64,000 nt of DNA from Bacteroidota bacterium (GCA_023251875.1 JAHEXY010000003.1:124001-188000); one strand, 5' to 3'; shown: positions 45,282 through 53,920, counted from the first letter of the stretch. Program-made: numbers and translations. The notes: a model not told the origin generated them from the letters alone.

Positions 45282-45611
45282 ATGCTCAATAGAAACCTAT
45301 ACATACTTGGCTTTTCTTTAATGGTGATTTTATTTTCAGCTAAATCATCTTTTGCTCAAACCGATAGAAGCAATAGTACCACAGAAAATAATGTTGTATC
45401 ATCCGGAACTATTGATTTTAATACTACCATTAATCCCAGACCTGATTTAGCAGGAAAAGAAAACATTGAAAATGTGAAACATTTATTTGTTAAAATAGAT
45501 CAAGTAAGTAGCAATACGGGTGATGAAGATCCTACTGATGCAGATAAAGAAATAATAGAAAATACAAAAGAGTCTTTTAACGAGGTTATCAATCCAAGAA
45601 CCGAAAAATAA
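45282..45611 (+). CDS. Small secreted protein of unknown function
   Basis: 109 residues: signal peptide (LGFSLMVILFSAKSSFAQ), then a polar acidic chain. The phrase IDFNTTINPRPDLAGKENIE is echoed at the C-terminus by IIENTKESFNEVINPRTEK, an internal repeat. It follows the second fibre gene after 5 bases and ends the four-gene run before a terminator. No family recognised. Confidence 0.6.
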   Translation: MLNRNLYILGFSLMVILFSAKSSFAQTDRSNSTTENNVVSSGTIDFNTTINPRPDLAGKENIENVKHLFVKIDQVSSNTGDEDPTDADKEIIENTKESFNEVINPRTEK

Positions 45612-45640
45612 GACTTATTTTAAAGTAAGTGTTTAGTTTT

Positions 45641-45688
45641 ATCCCAATAGAGGTTAGATTTTTGAATCATCCTTTATTGGGATTTTTT
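45641..45688 (+). terminator. Terminator of the four-gene collagen-like operon
   Basis: Perfect 9-base stem ATCCCAATA / TATTGGGAT with a 25-base loop, followed by a T run. Confidence 0.75.
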
Positions 45689-45821
45689 GTTATTATATCA
45701 CTCTCGTTTTTTAATTAATACATTGAATATCATTTTTTTACAAAATTTATTTACGCTTTACTATGGCCTAAACTCCTAATAATGAATGAAAATTGTTCCT
45801 GAAATGGAAAAGAGGATTTAA

Positions 45822-45829
45822 TAAATTTG
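45822..45829 (+). promoter_or_regulatory. -7 promoter element of the S74 fibre gene
   Basis: TAAATTTG, 40 bases before ATG 45869. A TTG at 45793-45795 is 26 bases upstream, slightly too far for the usual spacing. Confidence 0.45.
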
Positions 45830-45868
45830 CTGAAGTATTTAATCCCTCTTAAGTTTAATCTTGTCGGT

Positions 45869-47287
45869 ATGAAAAAAATTATAATTGCTTCTTTTCTTTT
45901 TATTTCGTTTTATAGTGCTAATGCACAAACCTATAATAATGTTGGGATAGGTACATTAACGCCCAATCAAAATGCAATATTAGATGTTAGTTCTACTACT
46001 AAAGGCTTATTAACACCAAGAATGAGCACTACAGAAAAAACTACATTAGGTTCAAGTATGTCGCTTACCGAACAAGGTATGTTGGTTTATGATACCGACA
46101 CACAAACATTTTGGTACTGGGATGGAAATTCATGGATAGAAGCAATAGGACCTCAAGGTCCTACAGGCCCTTCGGGTGCAGATGGTAAAGACGGAAATGA
46201 TGGTGCCCAAGGTCCGGCAGGACCAGCAGGAGCTTCTGGTTCAAATGGTGCAACAGGAGCCACTGGCCCTTCAGGAGCAGATGGCTCAAACAATGCGTGG
46301 GGATTAACCGGTAATGCAGGCACATCTACATCAACCAATTTTTTAGGAACAACCGATTCAAAAGACTTATTAATAAAAACAAATAATACCGAAAGGCTTA
46401 GAGTAATGTCGAGCGGAAATGTGGGTATAGGAACATCATCTCCATCAGCATTTCTTTTTGTTGATGCTCCATCTAGCACAAATGCATTGAGGGTAAGAAC
46501 AAATAGCACTACCAGATTGTTTGTAGGTTCAGACGGTAATGTGGGTATACATTCCTATACACCACCTTGTTTTTTATTTTACAAATCAATATCTACCATG
46601 AGCGATTGGAATGTTCAATTTGAAAGCGCTTATGATGATGGTTTAGCAAGATTTTATAATACTACCTCTTCAAATGAATCGAGAGTATTAATGGGAGCAA
46701 CCGAATATACAGGAAGCAGTTATTTAGCTTCTGGTGTAATTGGTTTGGCTTTGGGTTATTCAGGTTCTGGAGGTGTAGGTGTATATGGCGGTAGCAATTG
46801 TAATGATTCGTATGGTATATACGCTAATTTATATAATGGTACCAGTTCTTCTGCTGCCGGTTGGGCATTGTATGCCGATGGATGGGCGGGTGGCGTTAAA
46901 TCATGGCAAAATGTATCAGATAAAAGATTAAAAAAGAATATTGTTACTATTGGTGGCGCCCTTGATAAAGTAATGAAATTAAGAGGTGTTGAATATAATT
47001 TTGACGATACTAATTTTCCGGGTATTGATTTGGATACAAAAACAAAACAAATAGGTTTTATAGCCCAAGAGGTTGAAGAAATTTTCCCTGAATTGGTACG
47101 AGAGGCCAATATTACTTCTTCAAAAGAAGCGGATAGAGCTGGAATGAAAGATCAAAAACCAACTTATAAAGTTAAAACTTTAAGTTATACTGATTTAATA
47201 CCTGTATTAACAGAAGCTATTAAAGAACAACAAAAAACCATTGAAAGTTTAGAATCAAGAATTGCTATACTTGAGCAAAAAAAATAA
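45869..47287 (+). CDS. Exported collagen-like fibre protein with S74 intramolecular chaperone domain
   Basis: 472 residues from ATG 45869, where the signal peptide starts (MKKIIIASFLFISFYSANAQ). An in-frame TTG at 45827 lies inside the promoter element and is rejected. Head domain as in the other two fibres but diverged (YNNVGIGTLTPNQNAILDVS), one Gly-X-Y block near residues 95-140, the shared NAWGLTGNAGTSTSTNFLG unit, then a beta region. The C-terminal 115 residues are a peptidase S74 domain: SDKRLKKNI carries the Ser/Lys dyad, IGFIAQEVEEIFPELV follows, and a coiled coil ends the chain. In phage tail spikes this domain trimerises the fibre and cuts itself off. It lacks the 10-residue repeats. 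Own promoter and terminator. Confidence 0.88.
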   Translation: MKKIIIASFLFISFYSANAQTYNNVGIGTLTPNQNAILDVSSTTKGLLTPRMSTTEKTTLGSSMSLTEQGMLVYDTDTQTFWYWDGNSWIEAIGPQGPTGPSGADGKDGNDGAQGPAGPAGASGSNGATGATGPSGADGSNNAWGLTGNAGTSTSTNFLGTTDSKDLLIKTNNTERLRVMSSGNVGIGTSSPSAFLFVDAPSSTNALRVRTNSTTRLFVGSDGNVGIHSYTPPCFLFYKSISTMSDWNVQFESAYDDGLARFYNTTSSNESRVLMGATEYTGSSYLASGVIGLALGYSGSGGVGVYGGSNCNDSYGIYANLYNGTSSSAAGWALYADGWAGGVKSWQNVSDKRLKKNIVTIGGALDKVMKLRGVEYNFDDTNFPGIDLDTKTKQIGFIAQEVEEIFPELVREANITSSKEADRAGMKDQKPTYKVKTLSYTDLIPVLTEAIKEQQKTIESLESRIAILEQKK

Positions 47288-47318
47288 TTCGCTTTGTTCA
47301 TAATTAAATATGAACTGC

Positions 47319-47353
47319 AAATCTCGCTAATCGTGTTGTTTAGCGAGATTTTT
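47319..47353 (+). terminator. Terminator after the S74 fibre gene
   Basis: Perfect 12-base stem AAATCTCGCTAA / TTAGCGAGATTT with a 9-base loop and trailing T. Confidence 0.88.
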
Positions 47354-47449
47354 CATTTCCATTCCAAATAAAAAATAGTTTTACAAACAAATTATACCAA
47401 TACCCATTATAAATTAATCCAATAGAGATTATATAAGTTAAGAGATTAT

Positions 47450-47524
47450 TAAAAATTCCAAACTTACCCTCTCCTTTGGGAGAGAGCCTGTCCCGAACTT
47501 GTTTCGGGAGGCAGGGTGAGGGCA
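47450..47524. repeat. Palindromic repeat with a second palindrome nested inside
   Basis: Flank AAAAATTCCAAAC, then CCCTCTCC-TTT-GGGAGAG (47467-47484), then an insert CCTGTCCCGAACTTGTTTCG continuing GGAGGCAGG, itself a hairpin (CCCGAA / TTCGGG), and the family tail GGTGAGGG. The rest of the 406-base gap holds the terminator at 47319 and the promoter at 47636; I see no gene in it. Confidence 0.7.
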
Positions 47525-47635
47525 TAAGAAAAAAATATTTATCGACATGTTACTTAACTTATATAAACTCTAATATATAATTATATAATGCCGATCGATA
47601 ATATGTTTAGTTCAATGCAATTGGACTATTACATA

Positions 47636-47666
47636 TTGCGAATAGGTATTATTAATGATAAATTTG
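47636..47666 (+). promoter_or_regulatory. Bacteroidota-type promoter of the 155-residue membrane protein gene
   Basis: TTG at 47636-47638, 20-base spacer, TAAATTTG at 47659-47666; start codon 28 bases downstream. Confidence 0.6.
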
Positions 47667-47693
47667 CATCGGTATATTTTTTAGTATTTATAT

Positions 47694-48161
47694 ATGATTG
47701 TATTTTTAATTTCAATTTTATTACTCGCTACAAATATTCTTTTTGTAAACTATAGTGATAATAAAAGAAGATATAGCATATACTCGTCTAGAATATCCCT
47801 ATTATTAATTGTTATATATACAATATCTTATATGTTTTATTTGGCAGATGATCCTAATGCCAAAGATATTTTTGGAGTTTATAACATTAGTGAGACCAAG
47901 AGTAGGCCAAAAACTGAAAAACAAATAGCTTATGAAAAAGAACTAGAGGCTTCAGAAATTATAGAGCCAAAAAATCAAGAAAATAAAATAAGTATCCCAT
48001 CCTATATTTTACAATCTGCTCTTGTACAATTAATAATTACAATCCTTTTTTCATACATCGGATTAAGTATAATAAAAAAAGAAAAAAATTATTATCGCAA
48101 TATGATGTTTATCCATATCCCTCTTTTTCTATTTTGCTTATTTTGGTTTATAGAAAATTAA
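47694..48161 (+). CDS. Membrane protein of unknown function
   Basis: 155 residues. Hydrophobic segments at about 1-18, 32-50, 105-127 and 135-152, with a polar 55-residue loop rich in Lys and Glu between the second and third (KTEKQIAYEKELEASEIIEP). I recognise no family. It has a good promoter, stands alone, and converges with the large T9SS protein gene 18 bases away. Confidence 0.55.
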   Translation: MIVFLISILLLATNILFVNYSDNKRRYSIYSSRISLLLIVIYTISYMFYLADDPNAKDIFGVYNISETKSRPKTEKQIAYEKELEASEIIEPKNQENKISIPSYILQSALVQLIITILFSYIGLSIIKKEKNYYRNMMFIHIPLFLFCLFWFIEN

Positions 48162-48179
48162 TCTCTCCCTCTTTAACTC

Positions 48180-51100
48180 TTAATTCTTGATTAGCTTTAT
48201 AATATAATTTGTTTCTTTAATAGTAGCCTTAATAAAATAGATTCCTTTACTATAAGAATCAGTAGAAAAAAGATAAGAATAATTTCCTTTAGGCAAAGTT
48301 TTTAAAGTAATTATATCTTTTAATTTTTTTCCATACAAATCATAAATTGAAATAGAACAGGTAGATTTTTCTGTTAAATAAAGTTCAAGGGTAGCTTGTT
48401 CACTTGTAGGATTGGGATAAATAATAAAAGTTTGAGTATTATTTGTCTGTTTCGCTATCGTAGTAACAATATCTTCAATAGGTTCAAGATTAATTATAAA
48501 AAAACCTAACGTTGTACCTACTAAAATAGAGCCACTTTCAATTGCATTTTGTTCTTCACCGGGTAATCCTTTTAATATTTGAACAAAAGTTTTGGCTTGG
48601 TCGGCATACATATAAATATCATTTCCAAAAGAGGCTAAAACAGTATCCTCACTATAATCATAAATTTCCAATGCTTTTGCTTTGCCTAATTCTTCATTAC
48701 TATTTAAAATAGAATACGATAATCCACCATCAATTGATTTTGCCAACACGGCATTTGAATTATTAGAAGCAACCAAATATAATGTATCTATACTTCCAGG
48801 ATAAACAGCCAAATCAGATATTCCCATTCCTTTTGCAGTGAAATTATATTGACTTGATGGGCCCATATTTACTTTAGTCCAATTTATGCCCAAATCATTC
48901 GATTGCCATAAATATCCGGTATCAGTATAGGCAAGCTGAGTTCCTGCATATATTACAGTATCTTTATTGGATTCTGCAACAGCTAAACACATGCCACTAT
49001 AAAAATTTGAAGGCGAAACATTGGTCCAATTTAATCCACCATCAGCAGATCTCCATATTTCGCCATAAATAGTAGAAGAACCTTTTTCTACATCTACTCC
49101 TCTAATGGCAATTATAATACTATCATCAACAAATTTTATGTCTTGCATATCAACACCGGGGAAAAAACCGGAAGGTACAATTTTAGTAAAACCTACAGGG
49201 CCACTTGTGCTTACATAAAACCCTAATTGCCCACCTGCAATAACGTGTAAAGAATCAAGGGGTGAAACAGCCACGGCAGTTACATCGTCAGCAACATTAT
49301 TGATTGGAAAAATTCCATAGGGAGATTTCCATTTATCAGAAGAAGCAATATTTGTGTTTTTATATTCAGTTGTATAAGCAAGGCCCGCATCCGTTGCTAT
49401 ATAAAAAAACGACTTATTACTTCCTTTTGCAATGTCATTTATTTGAATGGCTTCTAATCCAATATTACCACTGTTTTCAAAAGTGCCGGATGTACCCGTT
49501 TTTGAAACCAATGCACCTGTAGCATTGTTTCCAACAATTACATTAAGATTAGACGAAGAATATACAGTAGGGCCTACCGATGATAGCATAGAGCCATTGG
49601 CAATTGAATCCCAGCTGGCACCATAGTCCTTTGAAAGGCCGGCATTTCTTGTAATTAAAATAGCTCCCTTACTTTGGCTCAGCACACTTGTCCATGAGGG
49701 GTTGTATTCTAAATCAGTTAATTCATTATTATTAAATGAAATATCTGACCAAGTTGATCCCCCATTGTATGAACTATATATGTATGAATTATTAAATCCA
49801 TCGCTTCCCGTTATAAACAAAGTATCGGAAGTAATTTGATCGGGATGTGTAAATACATTTTTTAATATTTTAATAGTTGAGGGTAGGCCTGAAAGAGGCG
49901 TTAATTTAAATCCATCATAGAGAGAAAGTTGATTAGAAGTACTATTTACATCATTCGATAGAGTGTCGGTGATGGCATAAAAGCTTAATAAACTTGAACT
50001 ATTCACCATTGCTATTTTTTTAATAGTAAGATTAGATGGATTGCCAATAAGTTTTGTTTTTAAATCAATAATATCCGTACTAGGATTAAAACTTGAATTA
50101 TCGGTTATAATAATTTTTGAACCAATTGCAGTAAGCATTTCATAATCATTTAATGCAATACACGAGATATCTCCATCACCATAACCGTATTGAGATAATA
50201 AATACCCATCGATAGCTGTTTTAAATGTACCCGAATCACCATTGTTAAAACTAATTTGAGAGGATGTAATATTTTCATATTGGGTAAGCGTTGCAATCCA
50301 ACCTTTACTATTGCTTAAAATCTGAGCAGCTCCACCCGCCCATGCTTCTTGATCACAATTAAAAAGCAAAGAATCATACGGGAAAGATTGTTTCCAAGTA
50401 GCAGCAGTATCATCTGAATAAAACAATGAATAGGGCGTTTGTGTGCCTATAAATAAACGATTACTGGCATATGAAAAATGTAAATCAAGCGCAGCACCTC
50501 CATATATTCCAAGGTTATTTTTGGTAGAGTATTTATTGCTATCGCATAGAGTAGAGGTACTATTACCGGTTACAACCACATTAATAACATCGGTAAAAGA
50601 TGTATTGGCAAGAGAGCAAATTAATTGATTGGTATCATTAGTATGAATGGAAAGATCAAACAATAGTCCTATTCCCTTATTCAGACGTACTTGTGTATAT
50701 CCGGAAAGATCTGTTGGATAAGAATTGTTTTTAATGATAACGCTATCATTATTAGTGGTATCAATATTTTGAGAAGAGTTTTTTGCAAATACAATAACAT
50801 TAAATAAACTATCTGATGCAACAGATGTAGGATATTCAAATACATGAAGACTTGTTGTGGGGCCAGCACCTTGTGGTAATCCTCCGGTAACAGTAAATGT
50901 TGAAGATGTAGCATCTTGTAAAGAACCTGAGACAAATTTTAATTTATATTGCCCCATGGCATCAATACTAATACTTGAAAATATAGCTATTCCGTTTACA
51001 AATAAAATGCTTGCACCTCCATTTAAATTACCCACACTACCACTATCAATTGAGACTGTTACCAATTGATTATAATTTGAATCAAGTACGGCATTTGAAT

Positions 51101-51254
51101 CAACTGCCCATAATTTTACATACAAGGGAAAACCAATAGGATAGGCATCAAGCGATTCATTTTGAATACTAATTTTACTTGCATTCCCTTGAGAAAAAGA
51201 AAAGCTATTGTAAAATAAAATAAGTCCGATTAATGTGGGTATAAATTTTTTCAT
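48180..51254 (-). CDS. T9SS-secreted protein with sialidase/VPS10-like beta-propeller repeats
   Basis: 1024 residues. Signal peptide (LIGLILFYNSFSFSQ), an N-terminal beta region to about 240, then many Asp-box-like or VPS10-like units: DDTAATWKQSFP, YSSYNGGSTWSDISFNN, WRSADGGLNWTNVSP, WQSNDLGINWTKVNMG, KSIDGGLSYSIL. These suggest one or two beta-propellers. A type A sorting domain ends the protein (FIIYPNPTSEQATLELYL, later LPKGNYSYLFSTDSYSKGIY). It should be exported by the T9SS and processed by a PorU. Ligand unknown. It is encoded 3 bases after a cytosolic protein of unknown role, so the two are surely cotranscribed. Confidence 0.82.
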   Translation of the reverse strand: MKKFIPTLIGLILFYNSFSFSQGNASKISIQNESLDAYPIGFPLYVKLWAVDSNAVLDSNYNQLVTVSIDSGSVGNLNGGASILFVNGIAIFSSISIDAMGQYKLKFVSGSLQDATSSTFTVTGGLPQGAGPTTSLHVFEYPTSVASDSLFNVIVFAKNSSQNIDTTNNDSVIIKNNSYPTDLSGYTQVRLNKGIGLLFDLSIHTNDTNQLICSLANTSFTDVINVVVTGNSTSTLCDSNKYSTKNNLGIYGGAALDLHFSYASNRLFIGTQTPYSLFYSDDTAATWKQSFPYDSLLFNCDQEAWAGGAAQILSNSKGWIATLTQYENITSSQISFNNGDSGTFKTAIDGYLLSQYGYGDGDISCIALNDYEMLTAIGSKIIITDNSSFNPSTDIIDLKTKLIGNPSNLTIKKIAMVNSSSLLSFYAITDTLSNDVNSTSNQLSLYDGFKLTPLSGLPSTIKILKNVFTHPDQITSDTLFITGSDGFNNSYIYSSYNGGSTWSDISFNNNELTDLEYNPSWTSVLSQSKGAILITRNAGLSKDYGASWDSIANGSMLSSVGPTVYSSSNLNVIVGNNATGALVSKTGTSGTFENSGNIGLEAIQINDIAKGSNKSFFYIATDAGLAYTTEYKNTNIASSDKWKSPYGIFPINNVADDVTAVAVSPLDSLHVIAGGQLGFYVSTSGPVGFTKIVPSGFFPGVDMQDIKFVDDSIIIAIRGVDVEKGSSTIYGEIWRSADGGLNWTNVSPSNFYSGMCLAVAESNKDTVIYAGTQLAYTDTGYLWQSNDLGINWTKVNMGPSSQYNFTAKGMGISDLAVYPGSIDTLYLVASNNSNAVLAKSIDGGLSYSILNSNEELGKAKALEIYDYSEDTVLASFGNDIYMYADQAKTFVQILKGLPGEEQNAIESGSILVGTTLGFFIINLEPIEDIVTTIAKQTNNTQTFIIYPNPTSEQATLELYLTEKSTCSISIYDLYGKKLKDIITLKTLPKGNYSYLFSTDSYSKGIYFIKATIKETNYIIKLIKN

Positions 51255-51257
51255 GGC

Positions 51258-52820
51258 TTATTGGGGATTAGTTGTTGTTGCAAGACTATTAGAAAAATCA
51301 ATTATTTTGGGGGCTTGAACCGGATATTGTGTAATAAATTTGTTTTTTACTATTTCTGACATTGGAATTTCGTTTATTTGACTTTCAATCCAAGAAATTA
51401 AATCGAAGCCATTGCTAACTCTATTAATTTCAAAGGAACTATGTTGTGTTTCTATTGTTTCTTTAAATTCAGCAAATACTTTTTTTCTTTCTCTTGCTGT
51501 AAATTGACCCGCAACTTCTTTTAAATACTTAATCGTAGTTTTTATAATTGCCAAAAATGAATCATTTCGATTAAAATACCTCTTAGCCGAATCAATTGAA
51601 AAAGCCAAATAATCGTATTTACCGGTTTCGCAAATTATAATTTCTTGTAATAGTCTTGAAAACGCTATTAATTCAACCGAAAAACCTGCCTTTGAATTTC
51701 CAATAATTTCATCAAGAAACAAACCTGTTTTTTTGAAATCTTTTAACAGGAAATATGTAATAAAGGCATTGTATTTTAATTTCAAAATTTTATCAGTAGA
51801 CAAGCTCTTTATATTTTCATTCTGCAAGGCATATTCTACAATTTTACTTGCCTCATTTGAATTTCCTATTTTATTATAAAGTTTTATACTAATAATGTAT
51901 TCAGCATATTCTATCTCAATATTTTTTACCGGGCTCTTTTTTATAGTATTTATAAATGCATAAAGTATTTCATAAAAATCGTTATTAAAATCATTAACGG
52001 TAAAACACGATTCCAAATAATTAAAACATTCTATGATGTAGTTAAATGAATTTTTATCTTTTTGATCTTCCCATAATGCCACCAATGCCCTACTGTGTTT
52101 TAACATATTAGGAGCATCCAATTCCAAATAACTTTTCATGTGAAAAATTCTGTGGTAATACCTTTTTGCTTCTAATGTTTGAGCTTGTGATTCATCTAAA
52201 AATATTTTATCACTGAATATTTCTTTTAATTCATTTTTTATTTCATCATTTAAATACGGATTATTAGACAAATAAAATAAACGATAGTATACTTTTTGGT
52301 ATTTAAAGCTTAATAAATTACTATCAAGCATACCAATAATTTTATCATAGGGGGCTAATAATTCTTTGGGATCTTCAAATGATTCTATTAAGCTTGTTTT
52401 AAATAGGATATTATAATGAATCAAGCGTAAATAATTTGTATTAAATGCTCCCGTAATTTTAGGTGCCCATTCACTTAAACTTTCATTTGAAAGCTCAAGC
52501 GCATCTTCTATTAATCCTTTACTATACAACCACGATAATTTCAATACAACTTCATTAAGTGTTGAAATTTTTTCACCGGAAACATAGTTCAACAAAGAAT
52601 TATATAAATTATGTTTATAAACATAGTGATGAGTAATGGATTCTATTTTTTTAGAAAGTTTATCTTGATCATTACTGTACTTAATATAACTATCCAGAAT
52701 AAACAAAAATTGCTTACTCTGTTGAGGATGTTCTTTATGACAAAGTTTTCTGTATGTTCTCAACTCTGTATCTGTTAAAGCATTAATAAGGCGATATAAT
52801 TTGTCGTTTGTTTTGGGCAT
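51258..52820 (-). CDS. Large cytosolic helical protein of unknown function
   Basis: 520 residues, no signal peptide, almost entirely helical, with TPR-like helix pairs across residues 80-420. The N-terminus (KLYRLINALTDTELRTYRKL) resembles a small domain I have seen at the start of large Bacteroidota hypothetical proteins; no catalytic motif is visible. It precedes the secreted beta-propeller-like gene by 3 bases. A cytosolic scaffold paired with a secreted protein is odd and gives no clear function. Confidence 0.6.
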   Translation of the reverse strand: MPKTNDKLYRLINALTDTELRTYRKLCHKEHPQQSKQFLFILDSYIKYSNDQDKLSKKIESITHHYVYKHNLYNSLLNYVSGEKISTLNEVVLKLSWLYSKGLIEDALELSNESLSEWAPKITGAFNTNYLRLIHYNILFKTSLIESFEDPKELLAPYDKIIGMLDSNLLSFKYQKVYYRLFYLSNNPYLNDEIKNELKEIFSDKIFLDESQAQTLEAKRYYHRIFHMKSYLELDAPNMLKHSRALVALWEDQKDKNSFNYIIECFNYLESCFTVNDFNNDFYEILYAFINTIKKSPVKNIEIEYAEYIISIKLYNKIGNSNEASKIVEYALQNENIKSLSTDKILKLKYNAFITYFLLKDFKKTGLFLDEIIGNSKAGFSVELIAFSRLLQEIIICETGKYDYLAFSIDSAKRYFNRNDSFLAIIKTTIKYLKEVAGQFTARERKKVFAEFKETIETQHSSFEINRVSNGFDLISWIESQINEIPMSEIVKNKFITQYPVQAPKIIDFSNSLATTTNPQ

Positions 52821-53377
52821 ATTAAAAATGCTATTGGGTTATTACACAATATAATAATATCCTTAACATTTTTTCTAAATGTAATTGAAGTAGTTATTCG
52901 GTGCAGTCAAATATTTATTCGAATCTTAAACTTAAAACAATCTTTTTTTTGCATTAAAAAATTATAAATTGTTGGATATGTATATATTAAACTGTAATTA
53001 AAATTGATTGATATAAAATTAAAAAGGCTTATCCTGTTTTTCAATATACCAAATGCTTTAGCTCTGAATAATTAAATAGAACTCCAGACTTAAGTCTGGA
53101 GTTAAAAATCAATCAAAAGTATGGGCTTCAGCCCTGAAAAAATGGTATAATCATTTTTGCGAATGAAATTTAAACAAACATACATGATATAAAATGAATA
53201 CAGGGTGTGCAGGCATTAATGTAATCTTGGCTAATCCTGCATGTGTGTAAGCAAATACCAGGAAGAAAAACCGACATGAACGATGCTCATTTGCTATGTA
53301 AACTATTGGTAAACGGTATTGTTGCTTGGCAACAAAGATGAGTTTTATTTTTTTGATTATTCTTTAACCGTAACTTA
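52821..53377. other. Gene-free stretch with palindromes
   Basis: No credible gene on either strand. It holds a perfect 24-base palindrome at 53080-53103, a GGGCTTCAGCCC hairpin at 53123-53134, inverted repeats GCAGG/CCTGC and AGCAAAT/ATTTGCT around 53210-53300, and a TTGTTGC-TTG-GCAACAA hairpin at 53319-53335. The first 200 bases are plain AT-rich DNA upstream of the minus-strand 520-residue protein. Confidence 0.5.
53080..53134. repeat. REP-like pair of palindromes
   Basis: AACTCCAGAC-TTAA-GTCTGGAGTT (perfect) followed 20 bases later by GGGCT-TC-AGCCC. The pairing of a short GC-rich palindrome with a GGGCTTCAGCCC unit resembles repeats mobilised by REP-associated tyrosine transposases. No such transposase is encoded in the window. 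Confidence 0.5.
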
Positions 53378-53478
53378 ATTTTCAGAGAAAACTCTTGTAT
53401 CTCGCCAAAAGGCGAGATTAGTTCGACTAGCAATTTTTGTAGCGCTTGCAGATACAAAAATTGAGTTTTACTGAAAAT
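53378..53478. ncRNA. Highly structured locus, candidate non-coding RNA
   Basis: Outer stem ATTTTCAG / CTGAAAAT (53378-53385 with 53471-53478) continues, after a small internal loop, into AAAACTC / GAGTTTT. Inside are three hairpins: ATCTCGCC-AAAA-GGCGAGAT (53399-53418), TAGT-TCG-ACTA (53419-53429) and an 11-base stem CAATTTTTGTA / TACAAAAATTG (53431-53463). An alternative pairing TTGTATCT (53395-53402) with AGATACAA (53450-53457) would extend the outer stem and break two of these. It matches no RNA family I can name; strand and transcription are unknown. Confidence 0.35.
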
Positions 53479-53484
53479 GCAAAA

Positions 53485-53513
53485 GGGTAATGATAGATGA
53501 ACCACCATTACCC
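53485..53513 (-). terminator. Probable rpmE terminator
   Basis: GGGTAATG / CATTACCC stem with a 13-base loop. On the minus strand, after the rpmE stop, it is followed by TTTTGCATTTT. Confidence 0.6.
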
Positions 53514-53546
53514 CTTAGGTATTTACAAACAAAGACAACAAAAATT

Positions 53547-53822
53547 TTACGATGCCTTCTCTTCTTTTTTCTCCTGATGTTTTTTGTAACGATTTTTGAA
53601 TTTGTCGATACGACCTGCTGTATCAACCAATTTCATTTTACCAGTATAAAAGGGGTGAGACATATTAGAAACCTCAAGTTTAATAACAGGGTATTCTTTA
53701 CCGTCTGTCCATACCATAGTTTCTTTACTTGGCGCAGCAGATCTAGTTAAAAATGCCTGCTCACATGACATATCTTTAAAAATAACCATTCTATAATTCT
53801 TTGGGTGAATATCCGCTTTCAT
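53547..53822 (-). CDS. rpmE2: 50S ribosomal protein L31, type B
   Basis: 91 residues. [20 protein letters not shown] and [20 protein letters not shown] are the L31 signatures. The zinc-binding CxxC of type A is absent, and the central loop is the longer type B form. A complete promoter lies upstream and a terminator downstream, so it is a single-gene unit. Confidence 0.96.
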   Translation of the reverse strand: MKADIHPKNYRMVIFKDMSCEQAFLTRSAAPSKETMVWTDGKEYPVIKLEVSNMSHPFYTGKMKLVDTAGRIDKFKNRYKKHQEKKEEKAS

Positions 53823-53848
53823 TATCTATATTTTTTAAATTTGAGCAA

Positions 53849-53878
53849 CAAAGTTAACCAAAAAAATTGTAATTTCAA
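53849..53878 (-). promoter_or_regulatory. Bacteroidota-type promoter of rpmE2
   Basis: On the minus strand TTG (53876-53878), 19-base spacer, TAACTTTG (53849-53856), 26 bases before the start codon. Confidence 0.65.
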
Positions 53879-53920
53879 GGCCCCCCTAAACTTAATTCTA
53901 AAATTTAAGAACCCTGATTT

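Noticed and set aside
45827-45868. TTG start for the S74 fibre protein
   Set aside because: The codon lies inside the TAAATTTG promoter element and the signal peptide begins at ATG 45869.
41385-47287. Collagen-like and S74 genes as a prophage tail-fibre module
   Set aside because: Each protein has a bacterial signal peptide and no capsid, portal, terminase, integrase or lysis gene is present.
53276-53341. A 21-codon frame (MNDAHLLCKLLVNGIVAWQQR) considered as a leader or tmRNA tag
   Set aside because: No tRNA-like ends, no tag-like ending and no downstream gene on that strand.
53419-53429. TAGTTCGACTA considered as a tRNA or tmRNA T-arm
   Set aside because: The stem around a seven-base T-loop does not pair, and no acceptor stem or CCA end is found nearby.
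53490-53750. 86-codon plus-strand frame opposite rpmE2
   Set aside because: It is antisense to a certain ribosomal protein gene and has no family features.
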